From Hydractinia symbiolongicarpus (lineage: Eukaryota; Cnidaria; Hydrozoa; Anthoathecata; Hydractiniidae), in the NCBI RefSeq assembly GCF_029227915.1, contig NC_079881.1, forward strand, positions 28,807,501-28,871,500: a stretch of 64,000 nt of DNA, given 5' to 3'. Made by a program: the position numbers and the translations under genes. How positions within the stretch are numbered: the first letter of the stretch is position 1; each line of letters begins with the position of its first letter. Shown piece after piece: positions 48,230-60,800 of the stretch. The notes beneath the pieces are model-generated. The model did no database searches. It saw only the letters and a program-made list of their open reading frames with translations, and was not told the origin of the DNA.

Positions 48230-49471
48230 GTATAGTCAAAAGTATACAAAGAAAGTCCCCAGGGAGTAAACTCGTTTCCCGAACGATTTTTTAAATTATT
48301 TTTTCACCACTAAAACGCATGAGACTTGTATTTTCAGAAATGTTTTCATTTTTGATGAGACGCTCAATGAAAGTGGTTTAATCGTCGGCAAACGAAAACC
48401 CGTGATTTCCCGTAAATCCCGGGCTTGGCCCGTATAGTGGAATGTATACAAAGAAAGTACCTTGTGAGTAAACTCATTTCCAAAACGATTTTTAAATTAT
48501 CTTTTCACCACTATAACGCATGAGACTTGTAGTTTTCAAAAATGTTTTCATTTTTGATGAGACGCTTAACGAAAGAGGTTTAATCGCCGGCAAACGAAAA
48601 CCCGCGATTTCCCGTAAATCCCGGGCTTGGCCCGTATAGTCAAAAGTATAAAAAGAAAGTACCCAGGGAGTAAACTCTTTTCCCGAACGATTTTTTAAAT
48701 TATTTTTTCACCACTAAAACGCATGAGACTTGTAGTCTTCAAACTTGTTTTCATTTTTGATGAGACGCTGAATAAAAGAAGTTTAAGCGCCGGCAAATAA
48801 AAACCTGCGATTTCCCGTAAATCCCAGACTCGGCCTGTAAAGTCAAAAGTATACAAAGAAAGTACCCAGGGTGTAAACTCATTTCCCGAACGATTTTTTA
48901 AATTATTTTTTCACGACTAAAACGCATGAGACTTGTAGTTTTTAAAAATGTTTTCATTTTTGATGAGACGTTGAATAAAAGAAGTTTAATCGCTGGCAAA
49001 CGAAAACCTGCGATTTCCTGTAAATCCCGGACTCGGCCCGTATAGTCAAAAGTATACAAAGAAGGTACCCAGGGTGTACACTCATTTCCCGAACGATTTT
49101 TTAAATTATTATTTCACCACTAAAGCCCATGAGACTTGTAGTTTTTAAAAATGTTTTCATTTTTGATGAGACGCTGAATAAAAAAAGTTAAATCGCCGGC
49201 AAAAGAAACCCCGCGACTTCCCGTAAATCCCTGACTCGGCCCGTATAGTCAAAATTATACATAGAAAGTACCCAGGGAGTAAACTCATTTCCCGAACGAT
49301 TTTTTAAATTATTTTTTCACCACTAAAACGCATGAGATTTGTAGTTTTCAGAAATGTTTTCATTTTTGTTGAGACGCTTAATGAAAGTGGTTTAATCGTC
49401 GGCAAACGAAAACCCGTGATTTCCCGTAAATCCCGGGCTTGGCCCGTATAGTGGAATGTATACAAAGAAAG
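48230..49471 (+). repeat. Mixed satellite monomers with private changes
   Basis: About six monomers. Private marks include gtattttcagaaatg (one base short), cgctcaatgaaag, ctataacgc, gtataaaaag, cacgactaaaac, gaaggtacc with gtgtacactc, and aaattatacatag. The segment from about 48930 to 49350 recurs at about 56860-57264 at an offset of 7914 bp, so it belongs to duplication D. No gene or insert. Confidence 0.7.
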
Positions 49472-50972
49472 TACCCTGTGAGTAAACTCATTTCCAAAAC
49501 GATTTTTAAATTATCTTTTCACCACTAAAACGCATGAGACTTGTAGTTTTCAAAAATGTTTTCATTTTTGATGAGACGCTTAATGAAAGAGGTTTAATCG
49601 CCGGCAAACGAAAATCTGCGATTTCGCGTAAATCCCGGGCTTGGCCCGTATAGTCGAAAGTATACAAAGAAAGTACCCTGTGAGTAAACTCATCTCCAGA
49701 ACGATTTTTTAAATTATTTTTTCACCACTAAAACGCATGAGACTTGTAGTCTTCAAACTTGTTTTCATTTTTGATGAGACGCTGAATAAAAGAAGTTTAA
49801 GCGCCGGCAAATGAAAACCTGCGATTTCCCGTAAATCCCAGACTCGGCCTGTAAAGTCAAAAGTATACAAAGAAAGTACCCAGGGTGTAAACTCATTTCC
49901 CGAACGATTTTTTAAATTATCTCTTCACCACTAAAGCGCATGAGACTTGTAGTTTTCAAAAATGTTTTCATTTTTGATGAGACGCTGAATAAAAGATGTT
50001 TAATCGCCGGCAAACGAAAAGCCGCCATTTCCCGTAAACCCCAGACTCGGCCCGTATAATCAAAAGTATACAAAGAAAGTACCCAGGGAGTAAACTCATT
50101 TCCCGAACGATTTTTTAAATTATTTTTTCACGACTAAAACGCATGGGACTTGTAGTTTTCAAAAATGTTTTCATTTTTGATGAGACGCTGAATAAAAGAA
50201 GTTTAATCGCTGGCAAACGAAAACCTGCGATTTCCTGTAAATCCCGGACTCGGCCCGTATAGTCAAAAGTATACAAATAAAGTACCCTGTGAGTAAACTC
50301 ATTTCCAAAACGATTTTTAAATTATCTTTTCACCACTAAAACGCATGAGACTTGTAGTTTTCAAAAATGTTTTCATTTTTGATGAGACGCTTAATGAAAG
50401 AGGTTTAATCGCCGGCAAACGAAAATCTGCGATTTCGCGTAAATCCCGGGCTTGGCCCGTATAGTCAAAAGTATACAAAGAAAGTACCCTGTGAGTAAAC
50501 TCATCTCCAGAACGATTTTTTAAATTATTTTTTCACCACTAAAACGCATGAGACTTGTAGTCTTCAAACTTGTTTTCATTTTTGATGAGACGCTGAATAA
50601 AAGAAGTTTAAGCGCCGGCAAATGAAAACGTGCGATTTCCCGTAAATCCCAGACTCGGCCTGTAAAGTCAAAAGTATACAAAGAAAGTACCCAGGGTGTA
50701 AACTCATTTCCCGAACGATTTTTTAAATTATCTCTTCACCACTAAAGCGCATGAGACTTGTAGTTTTCAAAAATGTTTTCATTTTTGATGAGACGCTGAA
50801 TAAAAGATGTTTAATCGCCGGCAAACGAAAAGCCGCCATTTCCCGTAAACCCCGGACTCGGCCAGTATAATCAAAAGTATACAAAGAAAGTACCCAGGGA
50901 GTAAACTCATTTCATGAACGATTTTTTAAATTATTTTTTCACGACTAAAACGCATGGGACTTGTAGTTTTCA
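49472..50972 (+). repeat. 4-mer tandem pair (811 bp period)
   Basis: 49472-50282 repeats at 50283-50972. Shared marks are gatttcgcgtaaat, aaactcatctccag, tttaagcgccgg, caaatgaaaac, ataaaagatgttt, gaaaagccgcc, cacgactaaaac and gcatgggac. The second copy ends in the inverted repeat at 50972, where caaaaatg becomes cagaaatg. The 8-monomer span 49351-50972 is absent from duplication D copy 2. Confidence 0.8.
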
Positions 50973-53900
50973 GAAATGTTTTCATTTTTGATGAGACGCT
51001 TAATGAAAGTGGTTTAATAGCCGGCAAACGAAAACCCGCGATTTCCCGTAAATCTCGGGCTTGGCCCGTATAGTCGAATGTATACAAAGAAAGTACCCTG
51101 TGAGTAAACTCATTTCCAAAACGATTTTTTAAATTATCTTTTCACCACTAAAACGCATGTGACTTGTAGTTTTCAAAAATGTTTTCATTTTTGATGGGAC
51201 ACTGAATAAAAGAAGTTTAATCGCCGGCAATAGAAAGCCCGCCATTTCCCGTAAATCCCGGGCTTGGCCCGTATTGTTAAAAGTATACAAAGAAAGTACC
51301 CAGGGAGTAAACTCATTTCCCGAACGATTTTTTAAATTATATTTTTTCACCACTAAAACGCATGAGACTTGTAGTCTTCAAACTTGTTTTCATTTTTGAT
51401 GAGACGCTGAATAAAAGAAGTTTAAACGCCGGCAAACGAAAACCTGCGATTTCCCGTGAATCCCAGACTCGGCCTGTAAAGTCAAAAGTATACAAAGAAA
51501 GTACCCATTGTGTAAACTCAATTCCCGAACGATTTTTTAAATTATCTTTTCACCACTAAAACGCATGAGTCTTGTAGTTTTTAAAAATGTTTTCATTTTT
51601 GATGAGACGCTGAATAAAAGAAGTTTAATCGCCAGCAAACGAAAACCCGCCATTTCCGTAAACCCCGGACTCGGCCCGTATAATCAAAAGTATACAAAGA
51701 AAGTACCCAGGGAGTAAACTCATTTCCCAAACGATTTTTTAAATTATTTTTTCACCACTAAAACGCATGAGACTTGTAGTTTTCAAAAATGTTTTCATTT
51801 TTGATGAGACGCTGAATAAAAGAAGTTTAATCGCTGGCAAACGAAAACCTGCGATTTCCCGTAAATCCCGGACTCGGCCCGTATAGTCGAATGTATACAA
51901 AGAAAGTACCTTGTGAGAAGACTCATTTCCAGAACGATTTTTTAAATTATTTTTCACCACTAAAACGCATAAGACTTGTAGTTTTCAAAAATGTTTTCAT
52001 TTTTGATGAGACGCTGAATAAAAAAAGTTTAATCGCCGGCAAACGAAAACCCGCGATTTCCCGTAAATCCCGGGCTTGGCCTGTATAGTCAAAAGTATAA
52101 AAAGAAAGTACCCAGGGAGTAAATTCATTTCCCGAACGATTTTTTAAATTATTTTTTCACCACTAAAACGCATGAGACTTGTAGTCTTCAAACTTGTTTT
52201 CATTTTTGATGAGACGCTGAATAAAAGAAGTTTAATCGCCGGCAAACAAAAACCTGCGATTTCCCGTAAATCCCAGACTCGGCCTGTAAAGTCAAAAGTA
52301 TACAAAGAAAGTACCCATTGTGTAAACTCATTTCCCGAACGATTTTTTAAATTATCTTTTCACCACTAAAACGCATGAGTCTTGTAGTTTTTAAAAATGT
52401 TTTCATTTTTGATGAGACGCTGAATGAAAGAAGTTTAATCGCCAGCAAACGAAAACCCGCCATTTCCCGTAAACCCCGGACTCGGCCCGTATAATCAAAA
52501 GTATACAAAGAAAGTACCCAGGGAGTAAACTCATTTCCCAAACGATTTTTTAAATTATTTTTTCACCACTAAAACGCATGAGACTTGTAGTTTTTAAAAA
52601 TGTTTTCATTTTTGATGAGACGCTGAATAAAAGAAGTTTCATCGCTGGCAAACGAAAACCTGCGATTTCCCGTAAATCCCGGACTCAGCCCGTATAGTCG
52701 AATGTATACAAAGAAAGTACCTTGTGAGAAAACTCATTTCCAGAACGATTTTTTAAATTATTTTTCACCACTAAAACACATAAGACTTGTAGTTTTCAAA
52801 AATGTTTTCATTTTTGATGAGACGCTGAATAAAAAAAGTTTATTCGCCGGCAAACGAAAACCCGCGATTTCCCGTAAATCCCGGGCTTGGCCTGTATAGT
52901 CAAAAGTATAAAAAGAAAGTACCCAGGGAGTAAATTCATTTCCCGAACGATTTTTTAAATTATTTTTTCACCACTAAAACGCATGAGACTTGTAGTCTTC
53001 AAACTTGTTTTCATTTTTGATGAGACGCTGAATAAAAGAAGTTTAATCGCCGGCAAACGAAAATCTGCGATTTCCCGTAAATCCCAGACTCGGCCTGTAA
53101 AGTCAAAAGTATACAAAGAAAGTACCCATTGTGTAAACTCATTTCCCGAACGATTTTTTAAATTATCTTTTCACCACTAAAACGCATGAGTCTTGTAGTT
53201 TTTAAAAATGTTTTCATTTTTGATGAGACGCTGAATAAAAGAAGTTTAATCGCCAGCAAACGAAAAGCCGCCATTTCCCGCAAACCCCGGACTCGGCCCG
53301 TATAATCAAAAGTATACAAAGAAAGTACCCAGGGAGTAAACTCATTTCCCGAACGATTTTTTAAATTATTTTTTCACCACTAAAACGCATAAGACTTGTA
53401 GTTTTCAAAAATGTTTTCATTTTTGATGAGACGCTGAATAAAAGAAGTTTAATCGCTGGCAAACGAAAACCTGCGATTTCCCGTAAATCCCGGACTCGGC
53501 CCGTATAGTCAAAAGTATACAAAGAAAGTACCCAGGGTGTAAACTCATTTCCCGAACGATTTTTTAAATTATTAATTCACCACTAAAGCCCATGAGACTT
53601 GTAGTTTATAAAAATGTTTTCATTTTTGATGAGACGCTGAATAAAAGAAGTTTAATCGCCGGAAAACGAAAACCCGCGACTTCCCGTAAATCCCGGGCTT
53701 GGTCAGTATAGTCGAATGTATACAAAGAAAGTACCCTGTGAGTAAACTCATTTCCAAAACGATTTTTTAAATTATCTTTTCACCACTAAAACGCATGAGA
53801 CTTGTAGTTCTCAAAAATGTTTTCATTTTTGATGGGACGCTGAATAAAAGAAGTTTAATCGCCGGCAAACGAAAACCCGCGATTTCCCGTAAATCCCGGA
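50973..53900 (+). repeat. Segmental duplication D, copy 1
   Basis: Aligns with 57265-60800. The offset is 6292-6293 bp over most of the length and about 6900 bp after a 3-monomer (608-bp) gain in copy 2. Shared rare marks: aatagccgg, gcatgtgac, gcaatagaaag, gtattgttaaaag, aaattatattttttc, cccattgtgtaaac, gcatgagtcttg, tttattcgccgg, attaattcacc. Further right, 53901-54330 aligns best with 62831-63260 (offset 8930 bp). Confidence 0.85.
51354..53375 (+). repeat. 4-mer higher-order repeat, about 2.5 copies (810-811 bp)
   Basis: The gtagtcttcaaacttg monomer occurs at 51362, 52172 and 52983. It is followed each time by a cccattgtgtaaac monomer, a gtataatcaaaag monomer and, in the complete units, a gtcgaatg...cttgtgagaa monomer with a shortened A/T tract (aaattatttttcacc). 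The same ladder appears in copy 2 at 57654, 58464 and 59275, with an added 3-mer step to 59883. Confidence 0.82.
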
Positions 53901-54059
53901 CTCAGGCCGTATAGTCAAAAGTATACAAGGAAAGTACCCATGGAGTAAACTCATTTTCCGAACGATTTTTTAAATTATTTTTTCACCACTAAAACGCATG
54001 AGACTTGTAGTTTTCAAAAATGTTTTCATTTTTGATGAGACGCTGAATAAAAGAAGTTT

Positions 54060-56857
54060 AATCGCTGGCAAACGAAAACCTGCAATTTCCCGTAAATCCC
54101 GGACTCGGCCCGTATAGTCAAAAGTATAAAAAGAAAGTACCCAGGGTGTAAACTCATTTCCCGAACGATTTTTTAAATTATTATTTCACCACTAAAGCCC
54201 ATGAGACTTGTAGTTTATAAAAATATTTTCATTTTTGATGAGACGCTGAATAAAAGAAGTTTAATCGCCGGAAAACGAAAACACGCGACTTCCCGTAAAT
54301 CCCGGGCTTGGTCCGTATAGTCGAATGTATACAAAGAAAGTACCCTGTGAGTAAACTCATTTCCAAAACGATTTTTTAAATTATCTTTTCACCACTAAAA
54401 CGCATGAGACTTGTAGTTTTCAAAAATGTTTTCATTTTTTATGAGACGCTTAATGAAAGAGGTTTACTTGCCCGCAAACGAAAACTCGCGATGTCCCGTA
54501 AATCCCGGGCTTGGCCCGTAGAGTCGAATGTATACAAAGAAAGAACCCTGTGAGTAATCTCATTTCCAGAACGATTTTTTAAATTATTTTTTCACCACTA
54601 AAACGCATAAGACTTGTAGTTTTCAAAAATGTTTTCATTTTTGATGAGACGCTGAATAAAAGAAGTTTAATCGCCGGCAAACGAAAACCCGCGATTTCCC
54701 GTAAATCCCGGGCTTGGCCCGTATAGTGAAAAGTATACAAAGAAAGTACCCAGGGAGTAAACTCATTTCCCGAACGATTTTTTGAATCATTTTTTCACCA
54801 CTAAAGCCCATGAGACTTGTAGTTTATAAAAAGGTTTTCATTTTTGATGAGACGCTGAATAAAAGAAGTTTAATCGCTGGAAAACAAAAACCCGCGACTT
54901 CCCGTAAATCCCGGGCTTGGTCCGTATAGTCGAATGTATACAAAGAAAGTACCCTGTGAGTAAACTCATTTCCAAAACGATTTTTTAAATTATCTTTTCA
55001 CCACTAAAACGCATGAGACTTGTAGTTTTCAAAAATGTTTTCATTTTTTATGAGACGCTTAATGAAAGAGGTTTAATTGCCCGCAAACGAAAACTCGCGA
55101 TGTCCCGTAAATCCCGGGCTTGGCCCGTATAGTCGAATGTATACAAAGAAAGAACCCTGTGAGTAATCTCATTTCCAGAACGATTTTTTAAATTATTTTT
55201 TCACCACTAAAACGCATGAGACTTGTAGTTTTCAAAAATGTTTTCATTTTTGATGAGACGCTGAATAAAAGAAGTTTAATCGCTGGCAAACGAAAACCTG
55301 CAATTTCCCGTAAATCCCGGACTCGGCCCGTATAGTCAAAAGTATAAAAAGAAAGTACCCAGGGTGTAAACTCATTTCCCGAACGATTTTTTAAATTATT
55401 ATTTCACCACGAAAGCCCATGAGACTTGTAGTTTATAAAAATATTTTCATTTTTGATGAGACGCTGAATAAAAGAAGTTTAATCGCCGGAAAACGAAAAC
55501 ACGCGACTTCCCGTAAATCCCGGGCTTGGTCCGTATAGTCGAATGTATACAAAGAAAGTACCCTGTGAGTAAACTCATTTCCAAAACGATTTTTTAAATT
55601 ATCTTTTCACCACTAAAACGCATGAGACTTGTAGTTTTCAAAAATGTTTTCATTTTTTATGAGACGCTTAATGAAAGAGGTTTAATTGCCCGCAAACGAA
55701 AACTCGCGATGTCCCGTAAATCCCGGGCTTGGCCCGTATAGTCGAATGTATACAAAGAAAGAACCCTGTGAGTAATCTCATTTCCAGAACGATTTTTTAA
55801 ATTATTTTTTCACCACTAAAACGCATAAGACTTGTAGTTTTCAAAAATGTTTTCATTTTTGATGAGACGCTGAATAAAAGAAGTTTAATCGCCGGCAAAC
55901 GAAAACCCGCGATTTCCCGTAAATCCCGGGCTTGGCCCGTATAGTGAAAAGTATACAAAGAAAGTACCCAGGGAGTAAACTCATTTCCCGAACGATTTTT
56001 TGAATTATTTTTTCACCACTAAAGCCCATGAGACTTGTAGTTTATAAAAAGGTTTTCATTTTTGATGAGACGCTGAATAAAAGAAGTTTAATCGCTGGAA
56101 AACGAAAACCCGCGACTTCCCGTAAATCCCGGGCTTGGTCCGTATAGTCGAATGTATACAAAGAAAGTACCCTGTGAGTAAACTCATTTCCAAAACGATT
56201 TTTTAAATTATCTTTTCACCACTAAAACGCATGAGACTTGTAGTTTTCAAAAATGTTTTCATTTTTTATGAGACGCTTAATGAAAGAGGTTTAATTGCCC
56301 GCAAACGAAAACTCGCGATGTCCCGTAAATCCCGGGCTTGGCCCGTATAGTCGAATGTATACAAAGAAAGAACCCTGTGAGTAATCTCATTTCCAGAACG
56401 ATTTTTTAAATTATTTTTTCACCACTAAAACGCATAAGACTTGTAGTTTTCAAAAATGTTTTCATTTTTGATGAGACGCTGAATAAAAGAAGTTTAATCG
56501 CCGGCAAACGAAAACCCGCGATTTCCCGTAAATCCCGGGCTTGGCCCGTATAGTGAAAAGTATACAAAGAAAGTACCCAGGGAGTAAACTCATTTCCCGA
56601 ACGATTTTTTAAATTATTTTTTCACTACTAAAGCCCATGAGACTTGTAGTTTATAAAAAGGTTTTCATTTTTGATGAGACGCTGAATAAAAGAAGTTTAA
56701 TCGCCGGAAAACGAAAACCCGCGACTTCCCGTAAATCCCGGGCTTGGTCCGTATAGTCGAATGTATACAAAGAAAGTACCCTGTGAGTAAACTCATTTCC
56801 AAAACAATTTTTTAAATTATCTTTTCACCACTAAAACGGATGAGACTTGTAGTCTTC
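54060..56857 (+). repeat. 3-mer ladder with a 6-mer superperiod
   Basis: The monomer with attttttatgag, tttaattgcccgc and gcgatgtcccg recurs at exact 609-bp steps (tttaattg or tttacttg at 54463, 55072, 55681, 56290). Each is followed by a gtcgaatg...gaaccctgtgagtaatctc monomer. The gtatagtgaaaag monomer sits at 54721, 55939 and 56548. At the expected 55330 position it is replaced by gtcaaaagtataaaaag, giving a 1218-bp superperiod over that part. Confidence 0.82.
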
Positions 56858-57264
56858 AAACTTGTTTTCATTTTTGATGAGACGCTGAATAAAAGAAGTT
56901 TAATCGCTGGCAAACGAAAACCTGCGATTTCCTGTAAATCCCGGACTCGGCCCGTATAGTCAAAAGTATACAAAGAAGGTACCCAGGGTGTACACTCATT
57001 TCCCGAACGATTTTTTAAATTATTATTTCACCACTAAAGCCCATGACACTTGTAGTTTTTAAAAATGTTTTCATTTTTGATGAGACGCTGAATAAAAAAA
57101 GTTAAATCGCCGGCAAAAGAAAACCCGCGACTTCCCGTAAATCCCTGACTCGGCCCGTATAGTCAAAATTATACATAGAAAGTACCCAGGGAGTAAACTC
57201 ATTTCCCGAACGATTTTTTAAATTATTTTTTCACCACTAAAACGCATGAGACTTGTAGTTTTCA

Positions 57265-60200
57265 GAAATGTTTTCATTTTTGATGAGACGCTTAATGAAA
57301 GTGGTTTAATAGCCGGCAAACGAAAACCCGCGATTTCCCGTAAATCTCGGGCTTGGCCCGTATAGTCGAATGTATACAAAGAAAGTACCCTGTGAGTAAA
57401 CTCATTTCCAAAACGATTTTTTAAATTATCTTTTCACCACTAAAACGCATGTGACTTGTAGTTTTCAAAAATGTTTTCATTTTTGATGGGACACTGAATA
57501 AAAGATGTTTAATCGCCGGCAATAGAAAGCCCGCCATTTCCCGTAAATCCCGGGCTTGGCCCGTATTGTTAAAAGTATACAAAGAAAGTACCCAGGGAGT
57601 AAACTCATTTCCCGAACGATTTTTTAAATTATATTTTTTCACCACTAAAACGCATGAGACTTGTAGTCTTCAAACTTGTTTTCATTTTTGATGAGACGCT
57701 GAATAAAAGAAGTTTAAACGCCGGCAAACGAAAACCTTCGATTTCCCGTGAATCCCAGACTCGACCTGTAAAGTCAAAAGTATACAAAAAAAGTACCCAT
57801 TGTGTAAACTCAATTCCCGAACGATTTTTTAAATTATCTTTTCACCACTAAAACGCATGAGTCTTGTAGTTTTTAAAAATGTTTTCATTTTTGATGAGAC
57901 GCTGAATAAAAGAAGTTTAATCGCCAGCAAACGAAAACCCGCCATTTCCCGTAAACCCCGGACTCGGCCCGTATAATCAAAAGTATACAAAGAAAGTACC
58001 CAGGGAGTAAACTCATTTCCCAAACGATTTTTTAAATTATTTTTTCACCACTAAAACGCATGAGACTTGTAGTTTTCAAAAATGTTTTCATTTTTGATGA
58101 GACGCTGAATAAAAGAAGTTTAATCGCTGGCAAACGAAAACCTGCGATTTCCCGTAAATCCCGGACTCGGCCCGTATAGTCGAATGTATACAAAGAAAGT
58201 ACCTTGTGAGAAAACTCATTTCCAGAACGATTTTTTAAATTATTTTTCACCACTAAAACGCATAAGACTTGTAGTTTTCAAAAATGTTTTCATTTTTGAT
58301 GAGACGCTGAATAAAAAAAGTTTAATCGCCGGCAAACGAAAACCCGCGATTTCCCGTAAATCCCGGGCTTGGCCTGTATAGTCAAAAGTATAAAAAGAAA
58401 GTACCCAGGGAGTAAATTCATTTCCCGAACGATTTTTAAATTATTTTTTCACCACTAAAACCCATGAGACTTGTAGTCTTCAAACTTGTTTTCATTTTTG
58501 ATGAGACGCTGAATAAAAGAAGTTTAATCGCCGGCAAACGAAAACCTGCGATTTCACGTAAATCCCAGACTCGGCCTGTAAAGTCAAAAGTATACAAAGA
58601 AAGTACCCATTGTGTAAACTCATTTCCCGAACGATTTTTTAAATTATCTTTTCACCACTAAAACGCATGAGTCTTGTAGTTTTTAAAAATGTTTTCATTT
58701 TTGATGAGACGCTGAATAAAAGAAGTTTAATCGCCAGCAAACGAAAACCCGCCATTTCCCGTAAACCCCGGACTCGGCCCGTATAATCAAAAGTATACAA
58801 AGAAAGTACCCAGGGAGTAAACTCATTTCCCAAACGATTTTTTAAATTATTTTTTCACCACTAAAACGCATGAGACTTGTAGTTTTCAAAAATGTTTTCA
58901 TTTTTGATGAGACGCTGAATAAAAGAAGTTTAATCGCTGGCAAACGAAAACCTGCGATTTCCCGTAAATCCCGGACTCAGCCCGTATAGTCGAATGTATA
59001 CAAAGAAAGTACCTTGTGAGAAAACTCATTTCCAGAACGATTTTTTAAATTATTTTTCACCACTAAAACGCATAAGACTTGTAGTTTTCAAAAATGTTTT
59101 CATTTTTGATGAGACGCTGAATAAAAAAAGTTTATTCGCCGGCAAACGAAAACCCGCGATTTCCCGTAAATCCCGGGCTTGGCCTGTATAGTCAAAAGTA
59201 TAAAAAGAAAGTACCCAGGGAGTAAATTCATTTCCCGAACGATTTTTTAAATTATTTTTTCACCACTAAAACGCATGAGACTTGTAGTCTTCAAACTTGT
59301 TTTCATTTTTTATGAGACGCTGAATAAAAGAAGTTTAATCGCCAGCAAACGAAAATCTGCGATTTCCCGTAAATCCCAGACTCGGCCTGTAAAGTCAAAA
59401 GTATACAAAGAAAGTACCCATTGTGTAAACTCATTTCCCGAACGATTTTTTAAATTATCTTTTCACCACTAAAACGCATGAGTCTTGTAGTTTTTAAAAA
59501 TGTTTTCATTTTTGATGAGACGCTGAATAAAAGAAGTTTAATCGCCAGCAAACGAAAACCCGCCATTTCCCGCAAACCCCGTACTCGGCCCGTATAATCA
59601 AAAGTATACAAAGAAAGTACCCAGGGAGTAAACTCATTTCCCGAACGATTTTTTAAATTATTTTTCACCACTAAAACGCATAAGACTTGTAGTTTTCAAA
59701 AATGTTTTCATTTTTGATGAGACGCTGAATAAAAAAAGTTTATTCGCCGGCAAACGAAAACCCGCGATTTCCCGTAAATCCCGGGCTTGGCCTGTATAGT
59801 CAAAAGTATAAAAAGAAAGTACCCAGGGAGTAAATTCATTTCCCGAACGATTTTTTAAATTATTTTTTCACCACTAAAACGCATGAGACTTGTAGTCTTC
59901 AAACTTGTTTTCATTTTTTATGAGACGCTGAATAAAAGAAGTTTAATCGCCAGCAAACGAAAATCTGCGATTTCCCGTAAATCCCAGACTCGGCCTGTAA
60001 AGTCAAAAGTATACAAAGAAAGTACCCATTGTGTAAACTCATTTCCCGAACGATTTTTTAAATTATCTTTTCACCACTAAAACGCATGAGTCTTGTAGTT
60101 TTTAAAAATGTTTTCATTTTTGATGAGACGCTGAATAAAAGAAGTTTAATCGCCAGCAAACGAAAACCCGCCATTTCCCGCAAACCCCGGACTCGGCCCG

Positions 60201-60800
60201 TATAATCAAAAGTATACAAAGAAAGTACCCAGGGAGTAAACTCATTTCCCGAACGATTTTTTAAATTATTTTTTCACCACTAAAACGCATGAGACTTGTA
60301 GTTTTCAAAAATGTTTTCATTTTTGATGAGACGCTGAATAAAAGAAGTTTAATCGCTGGCAAACGAAAACCTGCGATTTCCCGTAAATCCCGGACTCGGC
60401 CCGTATAGTCAAAAGTATACAAAGAAAGTACCCAGGGTGTAAACTCATTTCCCGAACGATTTTTTAATTTATTAATTCACCACTAAAGCCCATGAGACTT
60501 GTAGTTTATAAAAATGTTTTCATTTTTGATGAGACGCTGAATAAAAGAAGTTTAATCGCCGGAAAACGAAAACCCGCGACTTCCCGTAAATCCCGGGCTT
60601 GGTCCGTATAGTCGAATGTATACAAAGAAAGTACCCTGTGAGTAAACTCATTTCCAAAACGATTTTTTAAATTATCTTTTCACCACTAAAACGCATGAGA
60701 CTTGTAGTTCTCAAAAATGTTTTCATTTTTGATGGGACGCTGAATAAAAGAAGTTTAATCGCCGGCAAACGAAAACCCGCGATTTCCCGTAAATCCCGGA
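57265..60800 (+). repeat. Segmental duplication D, copy 2
   Basis: Matches 50973-53900 with few substitutions (aaaagatgttt near 57500 against aaaagaagttt, ctcgacctg near 57762 against ctcggcctg, and cacgtaaat near 58556 against cccgtaaat). It has one extra 3-mer: the unit at 59275 recurs at 59883 with the shared change attttttatgag. Just to its left, 56858-57264 matches 48930-49350, so relative to copy 1 eight monomers are missing at this point. Confidence 0.85.
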
